This document shows positions 12,012 to 23,144 of a stretch of DNA of 64,000 bases, piece by piece; position 1 is the stretch's first letter; the number at the start of each line of letters is the position of its first letter. The translations under genes and the position numbers were made by a program. Below the pieces are notes generated by a model that made no database searches, was not told where the DNA came from, and saw only the letters and a list, made by a program, of their open reading frames with translations. Source of the DNA: Trissonchulus latispiculum (lineage: Eukaryota > Nematoda > Enoplea > Enoplida > Ironidae); NCBI GenBank assembly GCA_030248195.1, contig JASAND010013174.1, positions 42,055 to 106,054 on the forward strand, given 5' to 3'.

Positions 12012-12335
12012 CAGGGTTGGGCGAGACCGAGATTTCACCGAGACCGAGACCAGTGTATCGAGACTGAGACTGACCAAGTCTCGGCTTTTGGACGAGACCG
12101 AGTCCGAGACTAGCAGTTTTAAACTTAAACTTAATTTTTTCCAGTTTTTGAGGCTTAGACTTAGTATATATATATATATTAGGGACTTTAGCACAGAAAC
12201 ATACGGTTTTCGCACCTCGTTAGTTAATTAACACTGATTTAAAATTTTCGCAGAAATTTGATGTTTTCAAAAAATTTCAGGTCTCGGCCCGAGACCGAGA
12301 CTTTTGGGTGAGCGAGACCGAGACTCCCAGCCCTG
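12012..12335. mobile_element. hAT-like MITE with GACCGA arrays
   Basis: Left end CAGGGTTGGGCGAGACCGAG; right end inverted, reading CAGGGCTGGGAGTCTCGGTC on the other strand. The words GAGACCGAGA and GAGTCCGAGAC are repeated inside both ends (12018-12110 and 12283-12325). The flanking 8-mers (GGAAGGCC, GGGGGCCC) agree at only five positions, so no clean target duplication is claimed. Confidence 0.7.
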
Positions 12336-13595
12336 GGGGGCCCCAATTTTTGGGTTCCCCCAGCCCCCACTTTTTTGGGCTTCCCTCCCCCACTCACTAT
12401 AAGGTGCCAGAAGATGCCAAATTTTAAGGATTTGTGGTCAAAATTTTCAAAAATTTTCCGGCTTTGCCGGACTTTTTTTGGGCAATAAGCGTCTATTTGG
12501 TACTCAAACTCAATTTTTAAGCATAGTTATAGCAGTATATGTAGAAAAGAGGCTATGTTTACTGCATTTTTAACGATTTGAGACCAGTTTGGATCCTACC
12601 CACTTTTGGGTCCCCCACTCTTCCCAACATAATGTGATTTTGGCTACCGCGACCCAACTCCTCCGACTAGGGTGCCCAAAATAGTTGATCCACCCAGAAT
12701 CCGACCCTCGGACAACTCTGGACCAAGATTGAAATTTTTGTCGGTACTCAGTCATGTGACCGCGACCCAGATCACGTGACCCTAGGCAAAGTCACTCCAG
12801 ATGCGAAATTGCTCCACCAAATTGTTTGTTCTGTGCTTACCAGAGCAACAGAGCACAAAATAAGTGGGTTCCTAGCTTTTTTATATCAATAATCAAGGTC
12901 TAGCATATTGGCCTGGCCTGACCCACTTTCGACCCAGGGGCCGAGAACCAAAATTCGAAGTTGAGCCTGTGCAAAATAAACTTGGGGGTTCAAATTTTTT
13001 TGCATAATAACACTACGGACTATGCTCTATTTATGCATGAAAAGAAAAATTTCCTAGCTCTATCCTGGGATCAGACCCGGCGGTGATTTTTTGTGAACAA
13101 GTGATTTTTCTTTTGTGAATTCGTTCACATTAAATCAAAAAATGTTTTATTGCTCACGCTACACAAGGGCTACCGGCATTTGCACCCTATGTGAGGAGAT
13201 CACTACCGTTCCTACGTATATATATACCAAAAGTTTTTCGATCGGACTTCTTTTGAGAAAGTGCCATTAAAAATTCGATTTTTGATTTTTTTGTGAACAT
13301 TGCTATACACCAAACAGGGTATTTGGTACTCATTTTGGGCTATGAAACACGTATTATGGTGGTACCGTATACTTAATTAGAAAATTTTCAAAAAAATGGG
13401 CGTTTTCCACATGGCACGGAAAAAATTCTTGGGGGTTCACATATTTTTCAGTGGGAATTCCCCCACCTCCCACCCCGGCTACGCGTCTGCTTGGATATAT
13501 ATGCACTTTCAGCTGTGAATCTCCTGCATCTGGAGGATGGAAGGGTTGAATGTTTGAAAGGAAATGAATTTTATTGTGTCGTTTTTTTATTTTAG

Positions 13596-13713
13596 CAACT
13601 GTTTTGATGTTGTGCTGCCTGATGCAGAGTCAAAGATTCCAACAGATAAAATGAGCGAATTTTGTGCCCGCTGTGAATGCACTTACCAGACAAGAAATGT
13701 TTGGTTGATTAAG
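13596..13713 (+). CDS. TMEM9-like: TMEM9-like, second luminal cysteine exon
   Basis: Acceptor TTATTTTAG before 13596, donor AAG|GTTAGT after 13713. Completes the CNCFDVVLPDAE block and reads on to EFCARCECTYQTRNVWLIK, equivalent to the vertebrate block ending CLLCECRYEERSTTTIK just before the membrane span. Phase 1 at entry, phase 0 at exit. Confidence 0.93.
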
Positions 13714-14519
13714 GTTAGTTTGTTTACTAGAAAAACATAAGCTGTGCTATTATCATAAATACGCCCGAATCGAAAGGTATAGTGGAGGAATGATCCGTGC
13801 AGATCCCAGCTTGCTTTAGCGCACCTGCACCTCCATAATAACCTCCAGTATAGTGTTCAGTGTTGAAACTGAATTTTTAATGTTGAAGAATTTTTCCTAG
13901 ATTGGAAATTTCTGATAAGTTTCGAATTATTTTCCTGCAATTTTTTGAAGCGTTTCTAAAAGGTTTTGGGTTTATTGTTCATTGCTTAAGAATACGTTTG
14001 ATTAGCTTCAGTGGCGTAGCCAGAAAAAAATTTTGGGGGGGGCACGTCCAAAATGGAGAGGTGGCTGTTTAAACTGAATTCGCGCCAACGGCGCGAAAAA
14101 TTTTAAATTTTTGCCTGACAAGCCCAAATTTTTCGAGCGGGGCAAACTAGTTTCGGGGGGATTCCCCCCCCGCCTACGCCCCTGATTAGCTTATTAAAAT
14201 TCGCTCACCTCTCACTTCGCACTCAAGAAGCAATTTGAAGTCTTTGGGGCTGTCGGAAAATACTGGGAGGAAAACTTGAAAAATGAAACGGATAAACTAA
14301 TTTTCTCAGGATTAATTTTTCTGGAAGATACCCAACCCAGTTGGTTGGTTGGTTAGCTTCTTTAATGATGGCTAAAAACATTTTCTGCTTTCCACTTAAA
14401 CAGGGATACTTTTAAGGTCGTGATTCCTTTTGGAGACATCAATTTTCAACCATTTACTCATTCATTAGGAGTTAAAAAGCAGTTTTTATATCAATATGTA
14501 GCTTAATATTTTTCCTTTT

Positions 14520-14865
14520 TAATGAATACAGTGAAACTTATTTTGGGGGGACTTATTCTCTGTGGAAATTCGGTGGACACGGACCCTATCAAATGGAGAT
14601 CCCCACAGGTGTCCATGACATCCGTCTGGTCAACGGCGTAAATGGGCTCTGTTCCCGGGGACATGGCGTTGTCATATCGAATTACACAGATGCTATCCAA
14701 GTGCTTAAATTATGCTACCGCGTGGTTGCTTGCCTCTCCTCACTCTTGCCTATTCCATCTTTTCTGAATGATGTGTGCTGGACTTTAGATGGTTGATGTG
14801 CCTCGTATAGCCTTCTAGGCTGAGTGACGAGCCCCAAAATCACAACAACAACAAATTAATTTTGG
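14520..14865 (+). mobile_element. Possible retroposon 3' end with (CAA)n tail
   Basis: A GC-richer block with an uninterrupted frame over 14593-14796 ends in GAGCCCCAAAATCACAACAA, i.e. a short CAA-type tail at about 14840-14856, in the manner of RTE-like LINEs and their SINEs. No target duplication or protein family was recognised. Other explanations are possible. Confidence 0.3.
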
Positions 14866-16638
14866 CTTTTCAAAACTTTTCATTTTACTATATATTTTTA
14901 CTGAAGGAGTGTAATCTTCTTCCAGAGTTTTTGCAGACTGAAGTGAACCTTTTCGAGAGAGAACGGTTATATCATTCGATATCATGCCTTCCTCAAATAG
15001 AAGACTCTTTTTTAATTATTATGAAATAGCTCTTTGTTATGGAGAAAAGCTAAAATGTATATATGCGCAACATGGATTTTGCCTACTTTTCCCAACTTTG
15101 GCAAGTGACCACTTAGCTATAAAGTAGCAATCGGGGCAACTAAAAAGGGTCCCTGGGTATTTTTGTGCAGAACACAATCTTCTAAGTGGCAACTCTCTAG
15201 CTTGCGTACTAAAATGCTCCACAATCGCTGGAAAAATTTGGTCGTGTTTTCGCAAAAGCCATATTTTTTATGATAGCGGCCTACGGGATGCGGCAACTGG
15301 AAGATGGCCATGCCTTGGATAACTGACCTCTGTGTGACCTTCAAATTGACAACTTAGTTAAATAATGTACCGGCTTTTCTGCGTAGCTCTAGGTATTATG
15401 ATAGATTATATACCTGATTTTTACAGAAATAACAGGTTTTCGACGCCAAAATAAGAAAATTAGCTATATCCCATCTCACGATAGGGAAAAGCTAGGAAGA
15501 TACTTCCAAAAGCAAAAATGCAAAAATGCAAATGCAAAAGCATAATGAGATGTTTTGAACGAGTTGTCGTTATGACTATATATGTGCTGCCAAGCTGTCA
15601 AAAATTTGTAAAAACTGACCTGAACGCAGATGTCGAATTTTTGAAGCGGATTCCGCGGAGCTTGTTAGAACGCTAAAATAGTTTATTTTGGAAAGTTTCG
15701 TCAAATCTCATCTTGATTTGATCCGCCAAGCAACAATATGAGCCTAAAAGGAATCACCACCTTAAACAAAAACATGAAGAAAATAGGACCGTTAAAACCA
15801 AGTGCGTATTGTAACACATGTGTGACCTTTGGAAAAAACTCCTAAAAGTCCAAATGTTCAAGATCCCACCCCTGCACAGGGCGGGCGCCGGGCGGTTCTC
15901 CAGAAATGTTCCACCCATGTTCCATCCGAAATCGCCGCTCCGAGTTTTTTTGGGTGCATTAACTTTTGCCACAAATAGGTATGTTTAAGCATCAATCCAG
16001 CCATTTTGAGAACTTTTATCGTTGCTCGATACAATTTTTGGCTCATTTTTTTGAAAAATCCCCTGGAAATTCCGCGGAAAAATCCTAAAAGTACACTGTT
16101 CCCACGGTCCACATACGTTTTTATGTTTGATATAATCACCTCTGTGGCTTACTTCTAGGCCAAAATTTATGGGGGTAATCGAAAATGGGGGCCATATTTT
16201 TTGACGTTTTTAGTTTTTTGTGTAAAAAGACTGCTAAATATCGCAAAAAACTAATTTTAGGTGTTTCTCAAGCTAAAATAATGTAAATTGCGTTAAAACT
16301 CCGGCGACGCCGGAAAATTTTTTGAACATTTAATGTAGAAGTGATAAAATTTAGCACTTTTTTCGGTTATTGGGGGGAGGTTGGAATTTATGGGGGGAAC
16401 CTTCCGAATGGGGGGCCCACCCCCCACAGTATAAGTAAGCCAGATCTCTTATTTTTTCTGATCCCTTTGGCGTGTGCGGAAGGTGTGTTATGCAGAATGT
16501 TAAGCAGTAATCTGGGGTTTTCGCTCGATCCCGCCCCCACGTTAGGCTCCTCCCACTTATTTTGAGATGCTCATAAATTGCCAAATTTTAAGGATTTGTG
16601 GTCAGTCTTTAGTCTGCTTAGTTATAACAGTACGTATA

Positions 16639-18292
16639 GTCAATCGGGAAAAAAACGCCATGTTTTCAAACTTCTGGGCGTGTAGAACTCATTTTTTGGA
16701 ATTATGGGAAAATTCTTGTAGTTTGAAGAATGGCAACCCCTACGGATTATTTTCATGTATTAATGACTTCTCTGCACTGTAGCAATAGAGAGTACTTTGT
16801 GATTTATTTCCTGGGAAAAAAACCAAAATCGGGAAAAAAAGCCAGTCATCGGGGAAAAAGCCACTTTGGTCGAAGCATATCCTGAAGGCGTAGACCAATT
16901 CTGAGTGTTCCAACTTGTTCAGCGTCGCTTATTTATATACTCTAGATTTGTTGTTTACCGAGGCAAATTGCCTTCGTAAAGCATTTAATAGAACTTTTTA
17001 GTTTGCAGCATAAACTGGCTAGGTTTCGTCAAATATAACGTAAACATTCAAATTTTTTAAAAACGTGCTAAAACGAAGGCTAACCACAAAATAGTGTTTT
17101 CCAATGAATTCGTGATGCTCTTTTTGGCCAAATGTGCCAGTTTCAGGATGAAATGTGGAGTGTAGCGGTCAAAACAACTGACATGACATATTAGTCCAAA
17201 AGTTGCTCATTTCAGGGACTATCCACCTAAAAACGGTATTGCTTTGTAAAACTTGAATTGCTGATTATTTTCATAATAGTTATCATGCCAGAAATCCAGA
17301 AAAACTGCTCACTATGGGTCTCGCAAGCGACTGGCTTTTTTTCCCGATGGGTCAAAATCATCGGGAATAAAGCCACACCTGCCCAGAGACAACGTGACAT
17401 TCTGAACTGTTTGCAATTGTATGAGGATAAAGCCAGACATGTTCTCTCTTGATTGCAATAGAAATTATTCAGATAGCGCTATTGATGCTAAAGTTATGAA
17501 TTTTTGAAACATTACCGTTTTCCCGCCTTTTCAGGAACAAAATTTTAAATGTCGACCCCGCCGTTGGGATCTCTTTAACTTTATCCCCCCCAACTAGTTT
17601 GGGGGGGATAAAGTTAAATTGGGGTCAGCAATCAAAATTTGTGTAAATGGGAAACAATATAAACTTGGCGTCCTTTTAGTAGTCATTAGAAGTTGTTCCA
17701 TCAGAAGATGAACACAATTTGAATAAAGTTATTTCGTTTCGTTAGTTCAGTATATATAAGCTTACATGTTAAGCTTACAAGTTTAGCCTATACTGAGCTA
17801 ACGAAAAGCTGAATTGAAAAACGGATGTCAGATTCGTGCTCAGCGCCACCGAAAACCCCTGTATGCAAGTTTTCAGCAAATGTTTTTTCAAAAAATTATT
17901 CGTTTCCCCTTGGTCCCCCCTTACCAAACTTAAATTTAAAATGTTAAAAAAATTTTTAAAATTTTAAATTTTTTAATTCATCAGGCTCCAATATGAAGCC
18001 ATACAATAAATAATACAATAAAACACAATGTGACACTGAATTAGTGCTTTTAGGCAGGCTTTAATTTTGGGGGGATAAAGTTTAATTGGGGTTCTGGGGG
18101 GGGGGGGATAAAGTTAAATTGGTCCCGCCGTTGACTATAGAGGAGAGCTAGAAAGCTAAAAATCGGCGTGTGGGCTTATATTGAGGTCGCCATTCTACAC
18201 GCCAAATATTACTGCAATAGCTTCACCCGTTAGGCCACAGCAGTCGTGGCTTTTTTCCCCGAAATTTTGACGTGGCTTTTTTCCCGATTGAC
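16639..18292. mobile_element. TATA-flanked GTC...GAC inverted-repeat element (c)
   Basis: Left end GTCAATCGGGAAAAAAACGC, right end inverted GGCTTTTTTCCCGATTGAC; TATA flanks both (16635-16638, 18293-18296). Internal CGGGAAAAA words followed by GCCA, in both orientations, lie near 16810-16862, 17330-17375 and 18240-18280. A MULE-like foldback (17566-18126) sits inside it. No transposase frame. Confidence 0.75.
17566..18126. mobile_element. MULE-like foldback copy 1
   Basis: Inverted ends GGGATCTCTTTAACTTTATCC / GGATAAAGTTAAATTGGTCCC (near match); the 6-mer GCCGTT flanks both sides (17560-17565, 18127-18132). The core has the family palindrome: GTTAGTTCAGTATA... and ...CTGAGCTAACGAAAAGCTG around 17740-17815, followed by TCAGATTCGTGCTCAGCG. 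Lies inside element (c). Confidence 0.65.
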
Positions 18293-18512
18293 TATATGTG
18301 CAGAAAATATGCAAATTTTGCTGAATTATGGGCGATTTTGGCCGCTTTAGGCTCCGCCCCACTCCCGCACTTCTAATTTTTTTCGCTTATTAAAAGCCCA
18401 TTGTAGCTATTAACAGACATATCTTGAGCCAAGTCTGTTTGCGTCCTTGTTTGCTTGATTTCCTGGTCATGTTTCCTGTTAATCCGATGATTTGTGGTTC
18501 GAATGTCTTGTC

Positions 18513-19071
18513 GGGTCTTTTCCAGATTACCACCCCGTCCACTCAAATTCTTAAATCTTGACCAACTGAGCTGAAAATTTTTATGGGTATGTTTCCGACA
18601 CGCTGAGTTAAAATATCGCAAAGTTTTTCGATTTTGCGAATTTCGATTTTTTCGATTCGCAAGAGGGGTACCAAGGAAAACCGAAAAAGTTTTTGTCGCC
18701 GATTTTGCTGAAACGTTTAATTAAGTGTTTTCTGGGCCGCTGAACATGAATATGAAGTCCGTTTTTCGGTTAAGCTTTTCGTTAGCTACAACCTCAGCTT
18801 ACAACTTTGGCTTATATCAAGCTAACGAATAGGTGAATTGAAAAACTGACTTCAGATTCGAGTTCAGCGGCCCAGAAAACCCATATATGAAACTTTTCAG
18901 CAAAATCGGCGACAAAAAAGTTTTCGGTTTTCCTTGGTTCCCTCTTGCGAATCGAAAAAATCGAAATTTGCGAAATCGAAAATGGTCAAAAACATACCCA
19001 TAACAAATTTCTGCTCAATAAGTCAAGGTTTAAGAATTTTGAGTGGTGGAGGGGTAATCTGGAAAAGACCC
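18513..19071. mobile_element. MULE-like foldback copy 2
   Basis: Long inverted arms: GGGTCTTTTCCAGATTACC at 18513 and its inverse ending 19071. The arms continue through ACTCAAATTCTTAAA, CATACCCAT-like words and CGAATTTCGATTTTTTCGAT to the family palindrome near 18780-18840. Flanking 8-mers GTCTTGTC and GCCTTGTC differ at one base, a likely aged target duplication. The terminal GGGTCT is shared with copy 3. Confidence 0.72.
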
Positions 19072-19326
19072 GCCTTGTCTATACGTATATACTAATTATC
19101 TACTTATTGCCTTCTATTTTCAATTTTAGGCATAAAAGACTAGATCAAAATAATAACTTAGAGAGTAATGTAGTAGCTTTGAAGTCTCCTCCTTTGTGTC
19201 TCAGTTTTTTTCTGAGACTTGCACGTTTATCATAGACAAATCTATGTGCTTCTGTCAATTGCATCGGTCTCCTATATAAGCTTAGACAGTAAGCTACGTA
19301 TTAAACACAAATATGTAGAATGTTGG

Positions 19327-19936
19327 GGGTCTCTTGCGCAATTCCCCCCCCAGCCCTAACTTTTTATTTTTTTGACCAATAACTTTGAAATTTGGTGTGG
19401 GTGCATACTAGAGGCTGATGAAATCAAAAATTAAAAAATTTTAAAGTTTTAAAAAAATTTTAAAATTTTAGTTTGGTAAGGGGGGACCAAGGGGAGCCAA
19501 AAAATTTTTTGAAAAAAATTTTGCTGAAAACTTGCATACAGGGGTTTCATGGGGCGCTGAGCACGAATCTGAAGTCCGTTTTTCGATTCCGCTTTTCGTT
19601 AGATCAGGATAAGCTTACATCTTAAGCTTACAACTTTAGCTTATACTGCGCTAACGAAAAGCTGAATCGAAAAACGGACTTCAGATTCGTGCTCAGCGCC
19701 CCAGAAAACCCTTGTATGCAAGTTTTCAGCAAAAGTTTTTTCAAAAAATTTTTTGGTTCCCCTTGGTCCCCCCTTACCAAACTAAAATTTTAAAATTTTA
19801 AAAATTTTTTAAAAACTTTAAAATTTTTTAATTTTTGAATTCATCAGCCTTTAGTTATGCACCCACACCAAATTTCAAAGTTATTGGTCAAAAAACTAAA
19901 AAGTTAGGGATGGGGGGGGAATTGCGCAAGAGACCC
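19327..19936. mobile_element. MULE-like foldback copy 3, 9 bp target duplication
   Basis: A nearly perfect 610 bp palindrome. Ends GGGTCTCTTGCGCAATTCCC and inverse; perfect 9 bp duplication GAATGTTGG at 19318-19326 and 19937-19945. A 9 bp duplication with very long inverted arms is the pattern of Mutator-like (MULE/Foldback) elements. The arms include CCAATAACTTTGAAATTTGG, and the centre (about 19632) has GCTTACATCTTAAGCTTAC. No transposase frame. Confidence 0.85.
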
Positions 19937-20065
19937 GAATGTTGGCACAGGTTCAATTTTTGTTGCCTGCATATACAAATGTCTATTTAATAATGTATAT
20001 ACATGGTTACTTTCACCATAACAATTAATTCGGTATATATATATATACAGTTTATGTAACAAAAA

Positions 20066-20722
20066 TTATATGGTATATCGTCTGCAGAAGGGAATCTGTA
20101 GCAGTCTGGAAGACGATATTAAGCTGGTGGACGGGAACGTCGGCGGGAAGTCTGGGCAAGTTCTCAGGGTAGCCGTTGAGGACTGACTGCCACTGGTAAT
20201 GGAATAGGCAGACTTGTAGGAGCCGCCCATTGACGCGTCATAGTACGCTGTGGACGTGGACGTTAGGGTAGAGCAGCTCCAGCTTAGTTTGGGAATCCGG
20301 GGCGGCTGGCGGAAGGAGGAACGGTCCTCCGGGTAGTGCTCTGCTGCTGCTGCTAGCCGGTCCGGCTTTAGAGTGACCAGTGGCGTGCCAGGCCTCCTTG
20401 GCGAGTGGACAGTGGTCAACGCACCGGGTGGTCCAGTCCTACGCCGATAGGACCCGGGAGTGAAATAGTCTAGAAAATCTGGACAGGTGGTACCGTGGTC
20501 CTCTCCGCCGCCGAGTGTGGGCGACAGTTTTCGCCTTATGATCAGATTTGCCAGACAGTGCACTGTGGCGCACAACAGTAGCAACAGTGCGATGGCGGCG
20601 ATTACCAGCAGGGCGATGCGAATGTCGTCAAAGGTGTCGCGTGTCAGCTCTGTGTCATAGGGAGGGGCTCCGCTGCTGCTTGGACTGGTGTTAGCTGTTG
20701 ACGTTGACGCTGATAGGCTCAT
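20066..20722 (-). CDS. Nested single-span membrane protein, unknown family
   Basis: An intact 218-residue frame starts at ATG (20720-20722) and ends at 20066. It is GC-rich and codon-structured, unlike the AT-rich flanks. Residues 1-25 are Ser/Thr-rich, an acidic stretch (DTELTRDTFDDI) follows, then one membrane span at about 35-58 (ALLVIAAIALLLLLCATVHC), then a basic stop-transfer IIRRK. The tail is long, Ser/Thr/Pro-rich and predicted cytoplasmic, with YDASMGGSYKSAYS. No cleavable signal peptide is apparent, so it would be a signal-anchor protein. It lies wholly within TMEM9 intron 2 on the opposite strand and appears intronless, so a retrogene or nested gene is possible. Family not recognised; expression is not shown. 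Confidence 0.6.
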   Translation of the reverse strand: MSLSASTSTANTSPSSSGAPPYDTELTRDTFDDIRIALLVIAAIALLLLLCATVHCLANLIIRRKLSPTLGGGEDHGTTCPDFLDYFTPGSYRRRTGPPGALTTVHSPRRPGTPLVTLKPDRLAAAAEHYPEDRSSFRQPPRIPKLSWSCSTLTSTSTAYYDASMGGSYKSAYSITSGSQSSTATLRTCPDFPPTFPSTSLISSSRLLQIPFCRRYTI

Positions 20723-22522
20723 CTTATTTGAGTCAGATCATACTTGATTTTCCTTAAATAGTAGTTCTCCGTAGTTGGCAGTACGTTCGTATAAAAACTG
20801 AGATATTTGCGACGTTCCCGGCAATAAAAATAGGATAGTATTAAAATAGGCAGAACTAGTAGCTACTACGTGCTGCATGATGAAACTAAATAAATGAACA
20901 AGGGTTAATCTGTTATCCATGTGCTGCAGATGCTGTGTAGAGACAGTTGTAGAGAAAGCAATGATATTAAGCTATAGTAGTCAGAAGTAATGTTTTTAAA
21001 GGTTTGATTTATATACCAGCTTTAAGCGTTGGCCTTTTTTGATTGGAAATATATATATTTTTAATAGTAATTCCTTAATTTTTTGCGTTCTGCCTGCGTA
21101 CAAGTTAAATGAAAGCTAACGATTGTATTTCTGAAAAAATAGAAATTAAATCGTATGATAAATGTATAAATAAATATGCTTGTTTTAACTTAAAATCAAA
21201 AAGTTAAAAAAATTGTTTCCTGTGTTTTCTTAACTGAACTGGTATCTCAAAATACTTACATATTTTGCGTCTACTTAGTTTCCCCACTTTGCAAAATAAC
21301 TTTGTGGCAAAGTAAACAGAAGTCTAAATAAATAGCCAAATGTATGGAGATTCTTTTGTGAAATGAAACCAGAGAATAGAAAGAACTGAGATGCTTAAAA
21401 AATTCTAGGCGTTGCTTTCGTATATATATACACTTATATGGAAACGGCTTGTCAGTCAATCATTGCTTCAAATGGACTTTTTTGAGGGGCGCTAAAGGCA
21501 CGTCTTTAATTTGCTTTTGTGTATCCCCAGAGTGAAATTTGAAGAGTAGCTCCTGTTGCGCACTTGAAAAACAGTTGGGGTGCGGCTGGGGTGAGATAAT
21601 TTTATCAACTGATTTGTCACGAGAACTCTAAGTCCTAACAATTTGGGAAGTTCATTTTATCAATAGACTCACTGCTAATTACGTGTGTAAGGAACTTAAC
21701 TACGTATTTGTACGTTTAATTTTCGTAACAAGTGACTTTTTTTCAGACAGTATTTGAAATGAACTAAAATGCGTAACTAAATACATAATAAATAGCGATT
21801 GTATGATGTAACTTGTATTTGGCCAAATATATAATTTTTTTGTTGTTGTTGTTAACTCTATTTCTCTACTATTCTATTAACTATATATTAAAGTTCTTTT
21901 CTTATATAACTGTTCAAGGAAAAGAAAATGTTTAAGAGCAAATTTACTTCCAAATTTAGAATTTTCTTCAGCTTCTGCTGGGCTGGGCTCCCCAGCGTGT
22001 CTGTTTTCGTTTGCTATTCATACTTTTACACCATAATTCAATGAGCACGTAACGTAAAATAAAACTAATACTTTTAGCCTTATTAAAAAATTGGTAAACA
22101 AATTAAATCTACGTTAAGTGCGTTTATATAGTTTGTAACGTTGAAAGGCTATTGTTGTAATTTTACTCAGTTGAAATTAAAAGTACGCATTCGAGAACAA
22201 AAATACGCAAAATTAACGCAGGTTCGATTTTCAAAATACCCTGCTCTAGCTGGCATTTTTTTAGGGTTTTGAAAGTGGGGGGGGGGCTTCCGAAAAGTGG
22301 GGGGGCCGAGCCAAAGGTAAGAATATACCGAAATTTTTAGTGAAAAATTAGCATTTTTAAGGTAAAAACGCAAAAAAATCGCTGTTTTTAAGCTTAGAAT
22401 AAGCTTATAAGTCCATAAATTAGCTAAAAATTGAGAAAATTTTTGAAAATTTGACCTCCAAAACCTAATTTTTTGACACTTTTCGGCGACCCCCAACATG
22501 TATATATTGCTATTTGCTTCAG

Positions 22523-22651
22523 ATAGTTGTGATCGGAGTGTTGTGTATTCTGATTTCCCTGGTTGGCTACATGGCAGTTCTCATCTTTCTGGATCCCCTG
22601 TTTCGTCGTCGTGCTCAGGCAAGATACTCTAAGCAAGTGGACGAGGAAGAA
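22523..22651 (+). CDS. TMEM9-like: TMEM9-like, membrane-span exon
   Basis: Acceptor TTTGCTTCAG before 22523, donor GAAGAA|GTGAGT after 22651. In phase 0, IVVIGVLCILISLVGYMAVL forms the single membrane helix, followed by the family motif FLDPLFRRR and an acidic juxtamembrane stretch. Confidence 0.93.
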
Positions 22652-22744
22652 GTGAGTACATAATAGGGTCATTAAGCCTTCTCCAAAATGTTAGGCAGCT
22701 ATGTATTTAGATCTGTTCCGTATAGCTTAGTCTATGTCTGTTTA

Positions 22745-23084
22745 CAGGGTATTTTTAGAGTTTTTTCGGGGGGAGGCTGTCTGTCCGGAGGGGGGGCCCG
22801 GGCCCCCTTGGCCCGGGGGGGGGGAAGATTTTTTTGCAAAAATGTGCACAAATTGGTATTTTACACGTGGAAAGGCAAAAACTTCTCAAAAATGACAGAA
22901 TTTAAGCTAGAAATAGTCATTTTTACAAAAAAATGTCCGGCGAAGCAGGAAAGTCTTTGAAAAATTGCCTAGTTTTGGCAAAAATTTGGGCCCCCAAAAA
23001 ATCCCGGAGGGGGGGGGAAGCAAAGATCCGGGGGGCGATTTCGGGGGGGAGGTCAATTTCGCCCTCCCCGGTAAAAATACCCTG
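22745..23084. mobile_element. hAT-like MITE related to 10941-11270
   Basis: Ends CAGGGTATTTTTAG and inverted TAAAAATACCCTG. The 6-mer TGTTTA lies directly outside both ends; the full 8-mers do not match (TCTGTTTA, TGTTTATG), so the duplication has decayed or was shorter. Internal G-run/C-run blocks, and the word TTTAAGCTAGAAATAGTCAT, correspond inverted to the 10941-11270 element. Inserted in TMEM9 intron 3. Confidence 0.75.
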
Positions 23085-23144
23085 TGTTTATGTGTTCATT
23101 TTCTCAATCGTTCAGATTATCCTCGCTTATGTCTTGCAGATTTT

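Noticed and set aside
12012..12335. Target duplication for the GACCGA element
   Set aside because: Flanking 8-mers agree at only five of eight positions in a G/C-rich context; not claimed.
9215..15770. Inverted AAGGTGGT / ACCACCTTAA words as ends of one element spanning TMEM9 exons
   Set aside because: Match is too short and the interval contains conserved host exons; more likely unrelated MITE ends.
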